From Scenedesmus sp. ARA3 (Eukaryota > Chlorophyta > Chlorophyceae > Sphaeropleales > Scenedesmaceae), in assembly GCA_004335835.1 (NCBI GenBank), contig RWJK01001419.1:62001-126000 (forward strand): a DNA stretch of 64,000 nt. Reading direction: 5' to 3'. Shown here one piece after another: positions 58,834 through 64,000 of the stretch. The first letter of the stretch is position 1. Every line of letters starts with the position of its first letter. The notes under the pieces were generated by a model, which was given only the letters and a program-made list of their open reading frames with translations, was not told the origin of the DNA and did not search any database. Made by a program: the position numbers and the translations under genes.

Positions 58834-59087
58834 TCACAGCAGCTCAGCTTACCCTCAACTTTCACTCACTAACCTCACTGATGCTGAGCACTGAGCTTAG
58901 CGGAAGTGGTGATGCTTTCTCTGCTACTCTCTTAACATGTGTTCTTCTTATAGTCTGCACTCACAGCAGCTCAGCTTACCCTCAGCTTTTGCTCACTAAC
59001 CCCACTGATGCTGAGCACTGAGCTTGGCGGAAGTGGTGATGCTTTCTCTGCTACTCACTTAACATGTGTTCTTGTTATAGTCTGCAC
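58834..59087. repeat. Two tandem copies of a 127-bp unit
   Basis: Copies at 58834-58960 and 58961-59087 both run from TCACAGCAGCTCAGCTTACC to TATAGTCTGCAC with a few substitutions. Confidence 0.9.
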
Positions 59088-59861
59088 ACCTACATGAGGA
59101 ACTGCATACAGCCCGTGTTCTGACACCATGTCAACACCTGTGTTTTATCTTGCAATCTATATTGATTGAATGCGCTTCTCCACACTTTTCAGACACTCTC
59201 TTACCAATCTCGCGAGTTACTCACTTGATCCGCAAGAGTCTTTACCAGGACTTGCAGAGTCGGACCGGGGCAGGGGTACTAGCCGGACAGTGTTACACAT
59301 GTTCTGCTGTTCAGAGCACGTCCGACAAGGCTTGCTCTGTCATCGTACTACACCCTGCCCCAAACCCTTCGTAGCTGACGTCCCACAGACAACATGAATT
59401 CTTCGCCAGGCGCCCCACAACGTCACAGCAAGCCACTTAGGGGGAGGGAACAGCAACCTACTGCACAAGATGTCTAGCAACGGCCCTTACTGACAACCGT
59501 GCTGATCCCTAGGCAACTTCTTGGTGCTTGCAGGTAATTACTCGGGGGAGGGAGACGGACTGGGGCCTAAAGCAGCCTTGCATGTACTAGGGAGGGAAGT
59601 GGCACCTCCGTAGTTCTGTCTCGACAGTTACTGCGACATCCTGCACAGTGCACGCTCAACATTGGCAGCTGCTGCTACGTCTGGAGTGATGATCGCCTGT
59701 ACATTCTACCGCTGGTGCCCCGACATCATTCAGGTGAAAATTATGCATTATACCTAACTATTCTCGGCGCATGAACGCGGGGTACTTCACCCAAGCGTGT
59801 CGTAAATGTTTGATCCGAGTAGGATACAGACTTTCGGCGCCAGAGCCAGTTTCAGCCCTGC

Positions 59862-59866
59862 TTACA
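59862..59866 (-). terminator. Candidate poly(A) signal TGTAA for the DUF2470 gene
   Basis: TTACA on +, about 155 bases beyond the stop codon at 60021-60023. Confidence 0.55.
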
Positions 59867-60020
59867 TGTTGTAAAATGAAAACTCACCCTTTACATCAGC
59901 AGACTTATGGCTACACCAGCCAAAGCTGTGCAAAGCAGCGTCTTAATGCCGCAACAACCAGTGGCCAGTTGTGCATGCCTCAGCCACCCAGCCAAGCCAC
60001 CCAGGGCCCGGCCAAGCTGC

Positions 60021-62391
60021 TTACTGAGCTGGTGTGTCGCCTGCCACAGCTGCCCTGGCCGTCTTGGTCATCTCCACAAGCACCTCCTTGACAGCCCCTC
60101 GGTTCTCAGCAGGCCTGCAGTGACGGCAGCAGCAGCAGCAGCAGCACCATGTAAGTAAAATCCTTGTTAACATGCTGTGCAAATTTTCGTCCATTAATAC
60201 ATGCATTGCCGGCCTTCCCCCTGCAAAGAAGACCGTCGACAAGCCAGGCTCGCATTTTCATGACCAACTTTTGAATGTACTGTACAATGTTAAACGTGGT
60301 GTACATCCACAAAATGCTGAGCCTGAGCCCATGAAAAGCGCCCCAAACCTCACGCCAAACCTCAAGCAAAATAGGAAGTAAACCAGCAGAATGACATCTA
60401 ACACACACCAAACTCAACCCACCTGATGAACGGCAGCCGCAGCTTGAAGCTCTGCTCGTTGCGGCTGACCTGCATGTCGATGCCCAGCCGGTCCATGCCC
60501 AGCATGCTTGCGCCAGACACATTCATGCCGACATAATGCGCCACCATGTCAGTCATGTCCTTGATGTGGCTGGCCTCCCCGTTCATGTGGCCGGCAACAT
60601 GCGGCGCAAAGGAGGCCACTGGGTCTGGCTTGGCTGCGATGTAGTCCTCGGCAGTGACCTGCGGGGTGACATGGTTCCAGCAGGAAGGGAGTGACGCACG
60701 GGCGTGAGAAGTAGAGGGAAGAGCAGCATCATGTCAATGTGCATTTGCTGCTTGAGTGCTGATCTACAGCATGCTTGCACAGTGCACAATGAGGGCTGGT
60801 GTCGTTTACAACAGCATGCAGTGCTCCTGCAGACGTGATCGTTGAGCATACATGATCGATCACTCCGCGACACAACTGTTGCTAGTCTGCAGTTCGTCAT
60901 TTTACAACTGTTGCTAGTCTGCAATAACTTACACACCTGTTTTCATGCTGTGTCAGCTGCATAACCAAAGCATGCAACATGTGCCAGTTGCACCAATAGC
61001 AACAGCAAACAAACCAACTGCCACTACCAGCAACTCACCGACGCGACGCGCCCGAAGCCTCCCACAAACCTGCCGCCCTTCAGCTCCTCAACCCTGAACC
61101 ACCGGAAGTCCCCAAAGTCTACATAGAAGGCATTAGGGTACTTGGCCAGGAACGTCTCACGCACCGCTGCTGTCTCCGCCTCCGGCAGCGGCTTGGCTGT
61201 GCCTGTGAGCGTGAAGCGGGCGTCCTGCAGGCTCTGTTGCAGCCGGGGAATTGGCAGTGTAGAAAGGAGCAGATAGGTCACAGGCGTGGCAGTGGCAGGG
61301 GATGCAGGGCAGCAGTAGCTGCTGCTGCTGCGTTGGAATGGCATTCAAAATTTCAAGGCACACTCAACCATGAAAGATTCCTCCATTGCTGTCGCACCGC
61401 ACCTTGAAGCCTGGCGCCATGACGGTGATGCTGCAGCGGCCATCCGCCTGCAGGTCTGCCGTGTGTGGTGACAGTGTGCTTGTGGCCAGCAGCGGCCTGC
61501 CCTGGCCATCCACTGCAAAGTCTACCACGCTGCCAAAGGGGAAGCCTGCACTGGATGCGTGGCTGGACACAGTGCTGAGCACGGCGTTGCTGCAGCGCCG
61601 GGGAAAGGGATTTTAGCAGGGATTGCACAAAGGGATTGCCTGGTGGTGAGTTTGTGATGCTGAATGATGGCGGATGGGTGGTAACAGCGTGATGCTGCTT
61701 TGAAACTGCAGTAACATAAGCTGGTGCTGTGTGCGTAGCACCCTCACGTAATGAGGTAACAGATGAGAGCAGGACTGCGCTGAGCCGATGGCAAGCGCTT
61801 TGAGCAACACGTCGCTTGAAATGCAGGTGACGTCTGTGCAATTGCTGCACCGTTGATGAGTGTTACAAACTGCCTGCGGTGCGTTCAAGTGTCGGCTGAC
61901 TCACGTTGCTAGAGCCATCAGCGTGCGTGCATCCTCTGCTGCTGTGGGGCGTGCTGCTGTCTTCTGGTGCTGCTGGAATGCTGCAATCTCTGGATCCTGG
62001 CCCTCCTTGTACACCTCAGGCACTGCTGCTGCAGCTGTAGCGACTGCTGAACGGCGGTGTAAATATAGTGTGGTTGCATCACACATACAACAAGGGGAGG
62101 CAGAGGATAGTTGGTAGCAAGTATTGGGTGGCAAGTTTAAAGAGTCTACCTCGTTTGCTACCTTTGCAGACTGCACAGCAGACTGTGTGGCCTAGATGGA
62201 CAGTGCCTGCTTGCTTGCAGCTGCTGCCTCACTTTCTCATCACTGAGCACAGCAATGATGGCATGATGGGTGCTTTGGCGCAGATGCTGCACGTGTGCTG
62301 GGGTGGACACGCGCTTGTGCAAAGGCAGGCATAACAGAAACCAGCAGCGCACCTGCCCTGCTACTGCGCCAGGCGGGTGCTGCTGCACGCA

Positions 62392-62427
<36 letters not shown>

Positions 62428-62695
62428 TCTGCACTGCAGCGCTGCTGCAAACCCTCAAGCTTGGGCCTGCAGCACATGATCAGCAGGCAGTATGCTTGCA
62501 TGCCCTCAGGCTGTTGTGCTCCCACACCTGTCATTTGTAAAAACCACGTCTGTACAACATCCTCAAGCAGCTGTTAGCGACAGCAGAACGATAGCACATT
62601 GTGTCATGCATGTGGTTGCTGCTGGTGGGATGCCGCTTACTTGTGGAAACAAACTGCCTGAGCGCCCCAGCACCCTGCGCCAGCAGAAGCATCAT
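60021..62695 (-). CDS. FMN-binding split-barrel plus DUF2470 protein, probably plastid
   Basis: Seven exons close in phase: 62695-62641, 62433-62353, 62046-61905, 61589-61403, 61233-61039, 60658-60423 and 60114-60021, about 329 residues. The PPOX-type split barrel is visible (LSTVSSHASSAGFPFGSVVD, RPLLATSTLSPHT, SITVMAPGF, ARFTLTGTAKPL, YVDFGDFRWFRVEEL). A DUF2470 region follows (HVAGHMNGEASHIKDMTDMV, then MLGMDRLGIDMQV). This two-part layout is shared by HugZ-like haem proteins and the plant chloroplast glutamyl-tRNA reductase-binding protein and its relatives; a link to tetrapyrrole metabolism is inferred. The N terminus is basic and Ala-rich with a poly-Gln run, consistent with a transit peptide. 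The two smallest N-terminal exons are the least certain. Confidence 0.88.
60872..60923. repeat. Direct repeat of a 20-mer within an intron
   Basis: ACAACTGTTGCTAGTCTGCA occurs at 60872-60891 and again at 60904-60923. Confidence 0.9.
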
Positions 62696-63169
62696 GATCA
62701 GCAGCGTTGGAGAGGTTAGCCGTCCAGTCAGACATCCAGGCAGACTGATCCCATGATGCACTGCGGCTTGCCAAAACACATGTGTTGCTAAACTGCATGG
62801 AGCACCTGCCTTGGTGCTGCTGCACTTCTGGGCCAGGTGCATCCTCATGTGCATGAGTGAGTGGTGAGTGAGCAACTGCACGAGTATGGAGCAGCGTGTC
62901 AGGCGCGTGTAAAGCGTGTGCATACAGAAGCATTCACGGTGCCACAGGTAAGGACTTTCAATGGATATATGCTCACGTGCTTGCTGCAGGGCTGCGAGGT
63001 GACTAACGCCAGACCCTAATGACGCTTTGCAAGACTTGCAAGCGCTTCGCTATGAGTCCTGCTGTGTGGCAAGCGCACTTCTTCTGCGAACCTGATCTTT
63101 CTGTTTGTGACAAAAACGACGAGACAGCAGCAACTCAGGTCTTGAGCAGCAGTACTGTTGGGGCTTGTG
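62696..63169. other. Divergent promoter region
   Basis: 474 bp between opposing start codons at 62695 (-) and 63170 (+). No gene seen. Confidence 0.5.
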
Positions 63170-63807
63170 ATGCCATTCTTCCGGTCGGACTCCAAGAAAG
63201 CGCCCAGCGAACCCCACACAACCAGCAGCAGCTTCTATCCAAATGTAGAGCCTCTGCAGGACTCGGCACTCGGCCCTGGCAGCAGTGCACATGCTGGATG
63301 GGGCCACACAGCAAGTCATGCTGACACCGCAGCAGCGTACCCGCACGTGCCCAACTTAGCAGAGCCGTCTGCTCCGCCTCTGCCCAACTCGGAATTCGAG
63401 CAGTATGGCATTATCAACGAACGGCATCTGTACCCCAAAGCTCACCAGCAGCAGCCTGCAGCAGGCAACGGCAGGCCAGCGCAGGTGCTAGTTGCAACAC
63501 CCAAGATAGAGGCGCAGCCGTGGGTGAGTCGCGGCGTGTTGGCTCACGTTGGCCTGGGTTGAAGAAGATCGATGCCGCTCCTGTACGCAGCAATGTACAG
63601 GCTGCTCAAGCTAGCCAGCACAAAACAGTGCATACATGCATGCATGGATATGCAGTGCACACCACTTGTGTACATGCATGCATGCATGTGTGCATTCATG
63701 CTTTGTGTGTTTCGCTGCTTTTGCTTCCGCAGGTCAAGGATCTATGGAAACACCTAGCTGCCAAGACTGTTGGTGTTGCACGCGTGGACTTGCGGCGACC
63801 GACGTGA
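63170..63807 (+). CDS. Unknown protein, 3' end uncertain
   Basis: Exon 1 (63170-63523, 118 codons) begins MPFFRSDSKKAPSEPHT and is rich in Pro, Ala, His and Gln, with motifs PSAPPLPNSEFEQYGI and VLVATPKIEAQPW. A GTGAGT donor and a CGCAG acceptor join it in phase 0 to 63733, which reads VKDLWKHLAAKTVGVARVD. The frame stops at 63805-63807, but GTGAGC overlaps that stop and would make a normal donor, so the gene may run past the window end. No domain is recognised. The hydrophilic, proline-rich start followed by an amphipathic block could be the cytosolic tail of a membrane protein; that is a guess. Confidence 0.55.
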
Positions 63808-64000
63808 GCAGCTGGCAGGGGCCGGTGCATGCTGATGCAGATGCACATGTTCAAGCACACCACACTTCCGTGTGGTGGCTGACAGGGCAGCTATGAAGCA
63901 GATGGATCTGCAGCAATACCGATTGAGGGCATACTTTGCAGCTCTGTTGGTAATGCACACACATGGCAACAGGCTGCAGCTGGTTCAAACGGCAAGCAGC
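63808..64000 (+). other. Window end: intron or 3' UTR of the last gene
   Basis: No further exon could be fixed before the window ends. Confidence 0.4.

Larger units (their letters stand above)
57806..60020. other. 2.2-kb intergenic region
   Basis: Contains the GTPase promoter side near 57806, a tandem 127-bp duplication at 58834-59087 and the 3' UTR of the DUF2470 gene near 60020. No coding exon was recognised on either strand. Confidence 0.5.

Noticed and set aside
58834..59087. CRISPR array
   Set aside because: Two long adjacent copies with no spacers, in a eukaryotic nuclear sequence.

Overview
The window is nuclear DNA of a chlorophyte green alga, most likely class Chlorophyceae. The basis is: GC-rich coding sequence full of CAG/GCA/AGC triplet runs that encode poly-Gln, poly-Ala and poly-Ser; short GT-AG introns in every gene I could fully model; TGTAA motifs, the usual chlorophyte poly(A) signal, downstream of most stops; and plant-type content such as L-galactose dehydrogenase and a probable plastid FMN-barrel/DUF2470 protein. 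No species is named because I cannot search a database. I assembled exons by hand from reading frame, splice-site sequence and intron phase. Thirteen of the fifteen gene models close with consistent phase from ATG to stop. The first gene is cut by the window start and the last has an uncertain 3' end.

Left part (1-19.5 kb): the tail of an unknown gene (+), an alpha/beta hydrolase (-), an SQS1-like R3H/G-patch protein (-), a small unknown two-exon gene (-), an FNBP4-like protein with two WW domains (+), and a protein with two hnRNP Q acidic-domain-like modules but no RRM (+). Three of these look nuclear or mRNA-processing related. From 19.5 to about 24.7 kb there is no convincing gene, but the + strand is strongly T/G-rich, like the introns and 3' UTRs of + genes here.

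Middle part (24.8-46.1 kb): L-galactose dehydrogenase of ascorbate synthesis (-) lies head-to-head with a short-chain dehydrogenase (+). A large leucine-rich-repeat protein (-) lies head-to-head with a ubiquitin ligase (+) that joins RING/IBR-type zinc modules to a MYCBP2-type RING-Cys-relay catalytic module. An F-box protein (+) follows. The ligase is the most interesting object in the window: every RCR catalytic residue I can align is kept, in a compact protein of about 606 residues.

Right part (46.6-64 kb): a secreted metzincin-type zinc protease with a pre-peptidase-C-like domain (+); a 169-bp SINE/MITE-like insertion flanked by a perfect 15-bp direct repeat; a roughly 3-kb A/C-skewed region without genes; a COG0523 (CobW/ZNG1-like) metallochaperone GTPase fused to a C-terminal WW domain (-); a repeat-bearing intergenic stretch; the FMN split-barrel/DUF2470 protein (-); and the start of a further + gene. 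No bacterial-type operon, CRISPR array, rRNA or tRNA gene was seen.
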